Source: an uncultured Collinsella sp. (lineage in GTDB: Bacteria; Actinomycetota; Coriobacteriia; Coriobacteriales; Coriobacteriaceae). Taken from it: a stretch of DNA of 21,733 nt. The notes under the pieces are model-generated. The model saw only the letters and a list, made by a program, of their open reading frames with translations. It searched no databases and had not been told where the DNA came from. This document shows positions 12,201 through 18,739 of the stretch, one piece after another. The stretch is taken from positions 1 through 21,733 of the forward strand of contig CAAEVD010000234.1 in NCBI GenBank assembly GCA_900759435.1, read 5' to 3'. Position numbers and translations under genes: made by a program. Within the stretch, counting starts at the first letter, position 1, and every line of letters begins with the position of its first letter.

Positions 12201-12528
12201 TCCCACGCCCGGCAAGATCCTGTACACCTCGACGCACGATACGTCGACGCTGGCCGGTTGGTGCACCCGTACCTTTGCGGGCGGCGATGAACCGAGCGGT
12301 GTTGAGGTGGCAGCCAAGCTGATGAGCGACGCGCTGGCAAGCGACGCTCCCCTAGTGATGATGCCGCTACAGGATATCCTGGGACTTGGCGACGACGCGC
12401 GCATGAACGTTCCGGGCGTGGCCACGGGCAACTGGACCTGGCAAGCTGACGAGGCGGACATTGCAGCCGCCGAAAACAAAACCGCACAGCTCCTGCGCAA
12501 CAACCATAGATTCTGGGGCGAAGCGTGA
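9232..12528 (+). CDS. Fusion of GH13 alpha-amylase/neopullulanase-like enzyme and GH77 4-alpha-glucanotransferase
   Basis: A 1098-residue cytoplasmic protein without signal peptide. Residues 1 to about 125 form a beta-rich N-terminal domain as in neopullulanase-type enzymes (HNSRLPQFRTPFGAV). The GH13 barrel follows: DGVFNHTG, GWRLDVADEL (nucleophile Asp351), LLGEVWEDA (acid/base Glu380) and SSHDRPR (Asp455). A beta domain leads to residue about 645. From about 650 the GH77 (MalQ) domain runs to the end, with YWQVLPVNPTDFFRSPYAG, RVRLDHFLGF (Asp908), FIAEDLG (Glu954) and STHDTSTLAGW (Asp1003). Both active sites look complete. Likely role: hydrolysis or debranching of glycogen-derived dextrins and disproportionation of the short products, feeding GlgP. 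The start lacks a strong ribosome site but matches the family N-terminus. GH13 subfamily is not decided. Confidence 0.93.
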   Translation: MRLIHNSRLPQFRTPFGAVTTGTTLSLSVILEDADPAQATLTLRTWVDEIGESRYPMTHEGDGIFTAELECTEPCLIWYSFICNIEGQPEVRLGAPQGRTGGEGVTYDYAEVPSFQVTVYKHRENRPTWYERGMVYQIFPDRYARDEHWRERTLAEVEKPRKGIQRRMVEDWNEPPVYERAEDGSIKTWDFYGGSLKGIQNDLPRIAELGFTAIYLNPIFEAASNHRYDTADYTKIDPILGTEQDFTELCEAAEKLGISIILDGVFNHTGDDSIYFNRYGNYPGVGAWQSEDSPWRDAFYFHEDGSYDCWWGVGNMPAINESSELVRERLLGKDGVIRKWLRAGAHGWRLDVADELSDDFLTEIKKAVLAEKPDALLLGEVWEDASNKISYGHLRRYLQGSELDSAMDYPFRDMVIGFLMGYKNAYQAAEDIETLRENYPREALSCALNLLSSHDRPRIISVLGGGPDESQLPECERSKWRLDENAMGLAKSRFWLATLMQMTFPGVPSIYYGDEYGLEGLTDPGNRRTMPTKEDLHDFDTFAIVKNASAVRRALPFMIDGEIKAFALNDEVLAYNRTGKDGESATVIINRSLRNSHRVTIPALGECASDVISGHECEIHNGTVTLDLYPLGSSIIYHHAEQRLQEPLDHGAGVVCHITSVPTDDGKPGTIGAPTRRFIDHLAAMGMRYWQVLPVNPTDFFRSPYAGPSAFAGNIDLLPESHEELAADFETWKARGGEDADPLYTAFKHRNADWLEKYCVYMAVKKYFEGESRHDWPADVARYNEHLIDDKRFHNEAELQAFMQYRFDLAWCELMNYAHKKGIEVIGDIPMYVSDDSADAWSEPENFWLSDTGKAIEISGAPPDNFAPEGQVWGNPTFRWDHMKQNGYSWWMDRLRRAFSLYDRVRLDHFLGFHSYFSIPAGKACAEGRWLAGPGKDLFQTAYDELGPLNFIAEDLGYLTPGVRAMASTCGFPGMDVLEFSDYDVRCGVHPTPGKILYTSTHDTSTLAGWCTRTFAGGDEPSGVEVAAKLMSDALASDAPLVMMPLQDILGLGDDARMNVPGVATGNWTWQADEADIAAAENKTAQLLRNNHRFWGEA

Positions 12529-12572
12529 TAAAACCCCCGATATAGGGTACAGTTACAGACGTTTGAATTTTT

Positions 12573-12594
12573 GCGGGCAGAGCGATCTGCCCGC
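12573..12594 (+). terminator. Hairpin before the FmdB-like gene
   Basis: GCGGGCAG (12573-12580), 6-nt loop, CTGCCCGC (12587-12594), then TTTGTG. It probably ends the transcript of the GH13-GH77 gene, or acts as a leader hairpin for the gene starting at 12617. A TAGGGT at 12543-12548 could be a -10 upstream of it, which would make it a leader structure. Confidence 0.5.
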
Positions 12595-12616
12595 TTTGTG
12601 CTGAAAAGGAAGTATT

Positions 12617-12853
12617 ATGGCGCGCTACGATTACAAGTGCTCGAGCTGCGGCAACGTGTTTGAGGTTGAGCATCCCATGTCCGAGACTCCCGAGGTCGTG
12701 TGCCCCAGCTGCGGTGCCCCGGCGGCCAAGACGTTCTCGGCCAGCGGCATTAAATTTGAGGGAAGCGGTTTCTACAACACCGACCAGCGAAGCGGCGGCT
12801 CCAGCACCAGCGCCACCAGCGGCTGCTGCGCCAACTGCCCGCATAACCACTAG
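12617..12853 (+). CDS. FmdB-family small zinc-ribbon protein
   Basis: A 78-residue protein starting MARYDYKC with two knuckles, CSSC (Cys8, Cys11) and CPSC (Cys29, Cys32), which should bind one zinc. The following FSASGIKFEGSGFYNTD is the typical FmdB continuation. The family is named after a putative formamidase regulator, but the role of most members is unknown. The C-terminus is a Ser/Gly linker ending in CCANCPHNH, an extra Cys/His cluster (Cys70, Cys71, Cys74) that could bind a second metal. AAAAGGAAG precedes the ATG. It is a single gene between two hairpins, so probably transcribed alone. Confidence 0.85.
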   Translation: MARYDYKCSSCGNVFEVEHPMSETPEVVCPSCGAPAAKTFSASGIKFEGSGFYNTDQRSGGSSTSATSGCCANCPHNH

Positions 12854-12861
12854 GAACCAAA

Positions 12862-12893
12862 CAGCCCCGCGATCGACACCGATCGCGGGGCTG
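12862..12893 (+). terminator. Strong intrinsic terminator after the FmdB-like gene
   Basis: A perfect 14-bp stem, 12862-12875 with 12880-12893 (GC-rich, CAGCCCCG outer part), a 4-nt loop ACAC and a following ATTCTTT. It starts 8 nt after the stop codon. Confidence 0.9.
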
Positions 12894-12922
12894 ATTCTTT
12901 AGCTACCCAGGTTTCCTTATGA

Positions 12923-12987
12923 GTTGCGGTGAAATAAGGACTGTTTGGTGGGCAGAAGCCGCTATTCAATCCCTATTTCACCGCAAC
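12923..12987. repeat. Palindromic intergenic element A
   Basis: Arms 12923-12939 and 12971-12987 pair in 16 of 17 positions (14 uninterrupted: GTTGCGGTGAAATA) around a 31-nt loop containing a small hairpin GGC-AGAA-GCC. It lies between convergent genes, after the terminator of the FmdB-like gene and 7 bp beyond the rsmB stop. There is no T-tract on either strand. Architecture resembles elements B and C, but the sequence is different. Confidence 0.7.
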
Positions 12988-12994
12988 ATATTAG

Positions 12995-14395
12995 TTACTT
13001 ACGAATCAGGCGGGCGCAGAAGTGGCCGTCGTAGGAGTCGGCGTTTACGGGGACGCTTTGGAAGAGTCCGCGATCGTTTTGGCGCAGGGTGACGAGCTTC
13101 TTGGCCTGGGCGAACTCGGGCAGCTGCAGGATCTGCGCCTCGGAAAGGGGTACCAGGCTAAAGTCTGTGCCCTCGGGAGAGGCCAGGAAGGCATCTACGA
13201 CCTGAGTGTTCTCCTCAGCAAAAACCGAGCAGGTGGCATAGATAAGCTCACCGCCGGCAGCCACGCGCGCGGCGGCTTCCTTGAGCATCGTCAGCTGCAG
13301 TTTAGGAAGCTCAACCGTCACGTCCTTTTCGGTCAAGCGCCACGGAATCTCAGGATGACGGCGCATGGTGCCGGTACCCGAGCACGGGGCATCGATAAAC
13401 ACCGTATCGAACAGAACGGGTTTACCAAGCATCGCATCGAACGACGTGAGGACCTCGTCAAGCTCGCAGGCATCGCCCGAAACCGTGCGAACACCCGTAA
13501 TACCCGCCTTATGCAGACGCGCGAGATTCTGATCGCACTTGCGGTCGTGCAAATCGAGTGCGGTGTGCTGACGATCGTAGCCGGCACGCTTGGCCTGACA
13601 CATCATCACATAGGTCTTGGTGCCACGACCGGCGCCAATCTCCAGACAACGCCCGGGACGGGTCGCCGCGGTAGCGATGAGCTGGGCGTTAAGGTCCGAG
13701 GCCACGGCCGCTGCGCGTTCAAACACGCCCGACGCAACGGTGGCCTGGGCATCGACCGGCGCATGGCAGCCCGGGAATACCGGCGCCACAAGCTGCGATA
13801 GGTACGGATCAGGCTTGGTTGCAAAGGCGTTCTCGTGCAAAGCGAGCGGCGCGGGCGCCAGATTTCCGGCAAAGTTGAGCGCGCCCTCGGGCGTATCGAA
13901 CGAGGCCATAATGCGAGCACACAGCCAGCGCGGCATGCCCATCAGGCGAGACAGGCGAACCAATCGGCGCTCGGACTCATCGGCATCCGCCGCAGTGGCA
14001 AAGTCCTCGACGTTGTCCGCGACCTTATGCAGTACGGCGTTCGCCAGACCGGCAGCCGATTTAGCGCCGCTACGAACCAGCTCAACGCCCTGACTCACGG
14101 CAACGCGACCCGGGGTATGCAGGTAGAGCATCTCGAAGGCCGAGATACGAAGTGCCATGCGAACACGCGGCGCAACCTTTTTAGGCTTATCGAGAAACTG
14201 ATCGAGCAGCTCGTCCAAAATGCCCTGGGTGGCTGCAACACCAAGTGCCAAACGAGCGGCAAAGGCAGAATCGCGCTGGTCAATGGCCTTGGCCGAAGCA
14301 CGGGACGAGAGAACGTCACGTGCGTACATGCCGCGGCGATCGGCCTCCATCAGCACATCGAGCGCGAGCTTACGCGCGGGGGAAAGCTTGCTCAT
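12995..14395 (-). CDS. rsmB: 16S rRNA (cytosine-967-C5)-methyltransferase RsmB
   Basis: A 466-residue RsmB/NOP-family enzyme that makes m5C967 in 16S rRNA using S-adenosylmethionine. The N-terminal third (residues 1 to about 140) is the NusB-like RNA-binding domain. The C-terminal methyltransferase has motif I LEIGAGRGTKTYV (from residue 251) and the two cysteines typical of RNA m5C enzymes, in DAPCSGTGTMRRHPEIPW (Cys338) and YATCSVF (Cys389). The ATG at 14395 is chosen because it overlaps the fmt stop as ATGA, a typical coupling arrangement; an in-frame ATG at 14410 would lie inside fmt and add MGCFV. It is the last gene of the priA-def-fmt-rsmB run. Confidence 0.93.
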   Translation of the reverse strand: MSKLSPARKLALDVLMEADRRGMYARDVLSSRASAKAIDQRDSAFAARLALGVAATQGILDELLDQFLDKPKKVAPRVRMALRISAFEMLYLHTPGRVAVSQGVELVRSGAKSAAGLANAVLHKVADNVEDFATAADADESERRLVRLSRLMGMPRWLCARIMASFDTPEGALNFAGNLAPAPLALHENAFATKPDPYLSQLVAPVFPGCHAPVDAQATVASGVFERAAAVASDLNAQLIATAATRPGRCLEIGAGRGTKTYVMMCQAKRAGYDRQHTALDLHDRKCDQNLARLHKAGITGVRTVSGDACELDEVLTSFDAMLGKPVLFDTVFIDAPCSGTGTMRRHPEIPWRLTEKDVTVELPKLQLTMLKEAAARVAAGGELIYATCSVFAEENTQVVDAFLASPEGTDFSLVPLSEAQILQLPEFAQAKKLVTLRQNDRGLFQSVPVNADSYDGHFCARLIRK

Positions 14396-15312
14396 GACAA
14401 AGCACCCCACGTCAGATCGGCGCCCTGCAGGCCAGCAGCCCAGGCGGAAGCGGCCATAGCACGCTTGCCATCTGGCTTAACCTCGAGCAACTCAACCGAG
14501 CCATCGGAAAGGCCAAGGTAGACGCGCTTGGCTTGAACGGCAACAGCGCCCTCGCCAAGCGACACATCAGCCGACGCAGCATCGAGCACACGCACGGTCT
14601 TGCCGGCAATCACGCAACGAGCAGGCGCGGTATCGGACGAAGCGAGCACATGACGCACGCAATCGAGCGCAGCCATCTGCGGATCCAGACGCATCTCCAG
14701 CTTGGAAATCTTGGCAGCATGAGTGACGAGCGACTCATCCTGCTCGGTCCAAACCGCCGAACCATCGGCAAACGAAGGAAGTGTATCGGCAAGCAGTTTG
14801 CCGCCAAGCTCACCAAGCTCCATGGTCAGCGCCTCGGCATGCTTACCGGCAATCGTGGTCGAGGCCTGTGCACAATAAGCACCAGTATCCACGCCATGAC
14901 CGATGCGCATGATAGAAACGCCAGCGACCTCATCACCAGCGAGAATCGCACGCTGAATAGGAGCAGCCCCACGCCAACGAGGCAGCAAGGACGCATGAAC
15001 ATTCACAATGCCGAGCGGCGCCATATTCAAGACCTCATCAGGCAAAATACAACCATAGGCAGCCACGCAGAAAATGTCAGCCTGGGCAGCCCGGAGCGCC
15101 TCAACAACCTCAGGCGTCATACGATTAGCCTCAACAACCGGCAACCCCAGCTCAAGCGCCTTGGCCTTAACAGGAGAAGGCTCAAGCTTCTTACCGCGCC
15201 CACGAACAGCATCAGGACGAGTAACAACAAGCGCAATCTCGTTGCCAGCCGCAACAAGCGAAGTCAGCGAAGGCACAGCAAAATCAGGCGTACCCATAAA
15301 CACAATACGCAT
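14392..15312 (-). CDS. fmt: Methionyl-tRNA formyltransferase
   Basis: Formylates initiator Met-tRNA with 10-formyltetrahydrofolate so that translation can start. The 306-residue protein begins MRIVFMGTPDFAVPSL and has the folate/catalytic block NVHASLLPRWRGAAPIQ with Asn104 and His106, and the catalytic Asp142 in GHGVDTGAY. The C-terminal OB-like tRNA-binding domain is present, so the length is standard. AGGAG sits about 10 bp before the ATG. The stop overlaps the rsmB start. Def, which removes the formyl group, is the next gene upstream, but a 329-bp gap with palindrome B separates them, so fmt may have its own promoter. Confidence 0.96.
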   Translation of the reverse strand: MRIVFMGTPDFAVPSLTSLVAAGNEIALVVTRPDAVRGRGKKLEPSPVKAKALELGLPVVEANRMTPEVVEALRAAQADIFCVAAYGCILPDEVLNMAPLGIVNVHASLLPRWRGAAPIQRAILAGDEVAGVSIMRIGHGVDTGAYCAQASTTIAGKHAEALTMELGELGGKLLADTLPSFADGSAVWTEQDESLVTHAAKISKLEMRLDPQMAALDCVRHVLASSDTAPARCVIAGKTVRVLDAASADVSLGEGAVAVQAKRVYLGLSDGSVELLEVKPDGKRAMAASAWAAGLQGADLTWGALS

Positions 15313-15348
15313 AAAAGTTAGTCTCCTCTCAATAACGAGCCGAGACGG

Positions 15349-15441
15349 CTACAAAAGAAGCGCTCCAGGTCGCAAACGCACCCAGCCGCCAGAACAGTCC
15401 AACAAAAACAAATATACCCAAAACCAAAGAAAGAGCCGCAA
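15349..15441 (-). CDS. Doubtful 30-residue hydrophobic leader peptide upstream of fmt
   Basis: A TTG codon at 15441 (-) follows GAGAGGGAG at a 9-bp distance and opens a 30-codon frame coding for a Leu/Phe/Trp-rich stretch (MRLFLWFWVYLFLLDC) and a short basic end. It would be a one-helix membrane peptide. The stop overlaps a small hairpin. The start codon is rare, and the T-rich DNA gives hydrophobic codons by chance, so this is a possibility only. Confidence 0.15.
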   Translation of the reverse strand: MRLFLWFWVYLFLLDCSGGWVRLRPGALLL

Positions 15442-15531
15442 TAAAAGCAGCTCCCTCTCAACAAAGACTATCAGCGAAGACGCCCCTCCCTGGCCCAACG
15501 GCAACCGGGCGAACCGAGCCAGAACAACGCA

Positions 15532-15633
15532 GTCCCCTGTGCTGAGCGCCCACATATCGTCCCGCGCGCAGTTTCGCAGCAAAGCGAGAATGTTTGAGCA
15601 CGGGATGATATGTGGGCGCTCAGCACAGGGGAC
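15532..15633. repeat. Palindromic intergenic element B (33-bp arms)
   Basis: Arms 15532-15564 and 15601-15633 are inverted copies with one difference in 33 (G at 15559 opposite T at 15606, a wobble in + RNA). The loop is 36 nt with an inner TCGC-AGCAAA-GCGA hairpin. Outer ends read GTCCCCTGTG and CACAGGGGAC. It begins 8 bp beyond the def stop. The whole element would form a near-continuous hairpin or cruciform. There is no T-tract, and arms are far longer than in intrinsic terminators. Confidence 0.85.
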
Positions 15634-15641
15634 GGTGGGAC

Positions 15642-16178
15642 CTACTCCGTCTCGCCCGGTCGTGCGCCGCGGGCCAGGGCGTCCTGGTACTCCTTGACGG
15701 CCTTGAGCCTCTGCATCGGCTTCAGTCGCTCGAACATGGTGTTGCCGTGCAGGTGATCGATCTCGTGCTGCAGGCACACGCAGAACAGGTCGCCCGAGGC
15801 CTCATAGCGGATCAGGTTGGCGTCCAGGTCATACGCCTCGACGACGACATGGTCGGGACGCTCGATCTCGCAGCTAATACCGGGAATGGACAGGCAGCCC
15901 TCGCTAAACGGCACCAGATGGTCGCTCTGCTCAACAATAACGGGGTTGACGAGCACGTACGGGTCATAGTCGTTCTTGTCACTGTAGTCGCAGTCAATGG
16001 TGACGAGCTGAATGAGCTCGCCGATCTGCGGGGCAGCCAGACCGCAACCGCCGTTGTCGAACATCATCTTCTTCATCTTCTCGGCAAGTGCCTCGATCGC
16101 CGGGGTGATCTCCTCGATGACGGCGCACTCCTGACGCAGACGAGGGTCGGGCGAAAGTACGATTCCGTTGGCTTCCAT
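15642..16178 (-). CDS. def: Peptide deformylase
   Basis: A metal hydrolase that removes the N-formyl group from new proteins. All three motifs are present: GCGLAAPQIG (from residue 44), EGCLSIPG with metal ligand Cys95, and QHEIDHLHG with ligands His138 and His142 and catalytic Glu139. Length 178 residues, standard. Two in-frame ATGs occur. I choose 16178, because GAAAGG ends 6 bp before it, whereas the ATG at 16184 directly abuts that site. It starts 18 bp after the priA stop, so the two are probably cotranscribed. The first motif has Cys instead of the usual small or hydrophobic residue (GxGLAAPQ), which is within family variation. Confidence 0.96.
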   Translation of the reverse strand: MEANGIVLSPDPRLRQECAVIEEITPAIEALAEKMKKMMFDNGGCGLAAPQIGELIQLVTIDCDYSDKNDYDPYVLVNPVIVEQSDHLVPFSEGCLSIPGISCEIERPDHVVVEAYDLDANLIRYEASGDLFCVCLQHEIDHLHGNTMFERLKPMQRLKAVKEYQDALARGARPGETE

Positions 16179-16196
16179 GGCCATCCTTTCGGGTTG

Positions 16197-18650
16197 TTAC
16201 ATCAAATCATAGGCATCGACGTCAACGCTCACGCTCACACCGCGCACAGAGCCCACCTCTTTAAGGCAGGCGTCGATATCATCAGAGACATGGTACCCCA
16301 CGGGCGACTTCACAAGCAGGTGGAAGCGATAACGGTCCTTGGCTCTCTCGATTACACATGAAGCCGGGCCCAGCACCTGCGGCACCGCGCTCCCCGCCCT
16401 CAAAAAGTCGGGAGCGGCGGCATGCCAGCGGCGCTTGAGGAGCTTCGCGATGCGACCGATGTAGTCCTGCGCGTCATCCGCGTTCGCCGACCACACCAAA
16501 ATATTGACCAGGCGCACAAACGGCGGATACAGCGCGTCGCGGCGCTGGTCCAGGTCGTAGTCGGTAAAGATCGAACGGTCGTGCTCGGCAACGGCGCGAA
16601 TGACCGGGTCCTCGGGCAGATAGGTCTGGATGACGACCTCGCCAGGGCGATCGCCGCGTCCGGCACGGCCCGCGACCTGCTCCAGCAAATCGTAGGCGCG
16701 CTCCCCCGCTCTAAAATCGGGCAGCTTTAACGCAAAATCGGCATTGACAACACCCACAAGCGTGACCTCGGGAAAATCGAGGCCCTTGGCGATCATCTGG
16801 GTGCCCAGCAGCACCGCGCAATCGGCGGCATCGAACTGCTCGAGCAACTTTTTATGTGCGTCCTTGCCACGCGTGGAATCGGCATCCATGCGAATGATGG
16901 CTACATCCTCGGGCAGTATCTGGTGCAGCGCGTCCTCGATCTGCTGCGTGCCCAGACCCATTTTTGCCAGGTAACGGCTGCCGCACTTGGGGCAGCGACT
17001 CGTGGGCGCTGGATACGGCTGCACGCGCCAGGACGAACCACAGGTGTGGCACTGCAGCGTATGGGTGCGCTCGTGGTACGTAAGCGCCGTAGAGCAGTGG
17101 TTGCAGGTGGGAACGCAACCGCACTCGCGGCACATCAAAAACGGCGCAAAGCCGCGGCGGTTATGCAGCAGCACAGCCTTCTCGCGGCGCTCGACCACAC
17201 GCTCCAGGCCTTCCATCAGCGGTTTAGAGAACATGGAGCGGCTGCCGTGCGAAAACTCGCGGCGCAGGTCGGCAATGCGGACCGTGGGTAGCACGGCGTG
17301 TCCCGGGCGCTCGGGCATCTCGACGCGCGTCCAAGTGACACCGTTGTACGTGCCGCGGCGGCAGCGGTCGAGGGCCTCGGCAGAAGGCGTGGCCGAGCCC
17401 AGCACGAGTGGGCAGCGATAGCGACGCGCCATCTCGGCCGCCACCTCGCGCGCGTGGTAGCGCGGGCTGGAGCCCTGCTTGTAGCTGGTCTCATGTTCCT
17501 CATCGATAATGATGAGCCCAAGGTCGCTGAGCGGACAAAAGAGCGCCGAGCGGGCGCCCACGACCACGCGGGCCGCACCGCTGGCAACCATATCCCACTG
17601 GTCCAGGCGCTCGCCGGCCGAAAGACGCGAATGGAACACGGCGACCGTCTCGCCAAAGCGCGAGCGGAAGCGGCCGACGGTCTGGGCCGTCAGCGAGATC
17701 TCGGGCACGAGCACGCAGGCTGAGCGACCGGCCGCGAGCACGCGCTCAATAGCGGAGAGGTAGACCTCAGTTTTGCCGGAGCCCGTAACACCGTCCACAA
17801 GCACCACGTCGCCGTGCGCATCCAGGCGAGCGCGCTCAATCTGCGCGAGCGCCTGCTGCTGGCCGTTGGTAAGTGCGACCGGCGCTTTGCCGCTCGCGGA
17901 GGACAGCGTAGTCTGCTCGCTGCAACCGCGCCAGGCACGGCGCTCCTCCACCACCACGACACCACGTTTTTCGAGCGCCTTAATGGTCGCCGACATGCTG
18001 TTGTAGAGCAGGTTGAGATCGCGCGTCGTGACAGGGCCGCACTGGAGCGCCTCGATGAGCTGGCACTGGCGAACGGCGGTCTTGGGCGGCGTATAGTCGA
18101 AGCCATCGGGCGTGAGCATGACCCAGCGGTTTTGAATAGGCTTGACGGCGGGGCGTTCAACCGACCATGCGCCGTCATCGCCTTTGACCACGCGCGGGCT
18201 GCCGCCCGGAGGCAAAAACAGGCGCAGGCACTCGGAAAGTGTGGCGACGTACTCGCGGCTCATCCAGTGCGCGATGCGGGCAGCCTCGGCGGTAAAGAGC
18301 GGTTTACTGAGGATGGCTTCGACGGGCTTGATGCGCGAAGGGTCAAGGGCGTTGTTGCCTTGCAGGTCGCCCAGCTCGGGCGCAATATCGACGATATAGC
18401 CTGCGGCGGCACGGTTGCCAAAGTGGACCAGGACCGTCGATCCGACCTGGGCCTCGTTGGCAAGGGACTCGGGGACGCCGTAAGCAAACGGTTCGGACAG
18501 CGCACGGGTGGGGATGTCGAGAACCACGCTCGTGTAGGCGGCAATGGGCTCAAGTGCAGGCTCGGGCTTGGCCTGCTCGGCCGGGCGGACGGCCCTTACG
18601 GGAGCCCGCTCGGGTTCAGGTGAACCAAACAGTGACAGTTGCTCGGCCAT
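16197..18650 (-). CDS. priA: Primosomal replication-restart helicase PriA, with N-terminal clamp-binding-like peptide
   Basis: A 3'-5' superfamily-2 helicase that rebuilds the primosome at stalled forks. The 817-residue protein has the N-terminal DNA-binding domain (about 38-130), Walker A GVTGSGKT (287-294), DEEH box (383-386), GSATPS, eight zinc cysteines (507, 510, 516, 519, 534, 537, 553, 556) and late helicase motifs (LLGTQMIAKGLDFP, QVAGRAGR). It thus looks catalytically intact, unlike many actinobacterial PriA proteins, which lack helicase motifs. The first about 37 residues are a Pro/Glu/Ala-rich extension starting MAEQLSLFG; QLSLF matches the sliding-clamp-binding consensus QL(S/D)LF. 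The start is secure: AGGAGGTG lies 8 bp upstream. Confidence 0.96.
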   Translation of the reverse strand: MAEQLSLFGSPEPERAPVRAVRPAEQAKPEPALEPIAAYTSVVLDIPTRALSEPFAYGVPESLANEAQVGSTVLVHFGNRAAAGYIVDIAPELGDLQGNNALDPSRIKPVEAILSKPLFTAEAARIAHWMSREYVATLSECLRLFLPPGGSPRVVKGDDGAWSVERPAVKPIQNRWVMLTPDGFDYTPPKTAVRQCQLIEALQCGPVTTRDLNLLYNSMSATIKALEKRGVVVVEERRAWRGCSEQTTLSSASGKAPVALTNGQQQALAQIERARLDAHGDVVLVDGVTGSGKTEVYLSAIERVLAAGRSACVLVPEISLTAQTVGRFRSRFGETVAVFHSRLSAGERLDQWDMVASGAARVVVGARSALFCPLSDLGLIIIDEEHETSYKQGSSPRYHAREVAAEMARRYRCPLVLGSATPSAEALDRCRRGTYNGVTWTRVEMPERPGHAVLPTVRIADLRREFSHGSRSMFSKPLMEGLERVVERREKAVLLHNRRGFAPFLMCRECGCVPTCNHCSTALTYHERTHTLQCHTCGSSWRVQPYPAPTSRCPKCGSRYLAKMGLGTQQIEDALHQILPEDVAIIRMDADSTRGKDAHKKLLEQFDAADCAVLLGTQMIAKGLDFPEVTLVGVVNADFALKLPDFRAGERAYDLLEQVAGRAGRGDRPGEVVIQTYLPEDPVIRAVAEHDRSIFTDYDLDQRRDALYPPFVRLVNILVWSANADDAQDYIGRIAKLLKRRWHAAAPDFLRAGSAVPQVLGPASCVIERAKDRYRFHLLVKSPVGYHVSDDIDACLKEVGSVRGVSVSVDVDAYDLM

Positions 18651-18689
18651 GGCCCCAGCACCTCCTATCCCATTCGTCTACAGAAACAA

Positions 18690-18716
18690 GAGCCCCGCTC
18701 GAGGTGAACGGGGCTC
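18690..18716 (-). terminator. Intrinsic terminator after gltX
   Basis: On the minus strand GAGCCCCG, an 11-nt loop and CGGGGCTC (arms 18709-18716 and 18690-18697) are followed by TTGTTTCT. It lies 23 bp after the gltX stop and about 40 bp before the priA start, so priA should have its own promoter or depend on read-through. Confidence 0.85.
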
Positions 18717-18739
18717 GGGTACATACGTTTGCGCAGCGA

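Larger units (their letters stand above)
15313..15641 (-). other. Non-coding gap between def and fmt
   Basis: 329 bp. The def-proximal third is palindromic element B (15532-15633). The rest (15313-15531) is unusually A/C-rich on + (T/G-rich on -) and poorer in GC than its surroundings. It holds a small hairpin AGCCG-AGA-CGGCT (15338-15350) and a doubtful 30-codon reading frame (15349-15441, -). I see no known riboswitch or T-box. Element B probably lengthened an originally short def-fmt spacer. Confidence 0.6.

Noticed and set aside
12923..12987. Element A as the intrinsic terminator of rsmB
   Set aside because: No T-tract follows on the minus strand, the loop is 31 nt, and the stem is AT-rich at its inner end. 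A role in RNA 3'-end protection stays possible.
15349..15777. 142-codon minus-strand frame from inside def through element B
   Set aside because: Its first part overlaps def in another frame and it crosses the palindrome; no ribosome site or homology. Only the last 30 codons were kept as a doubtful peptide.
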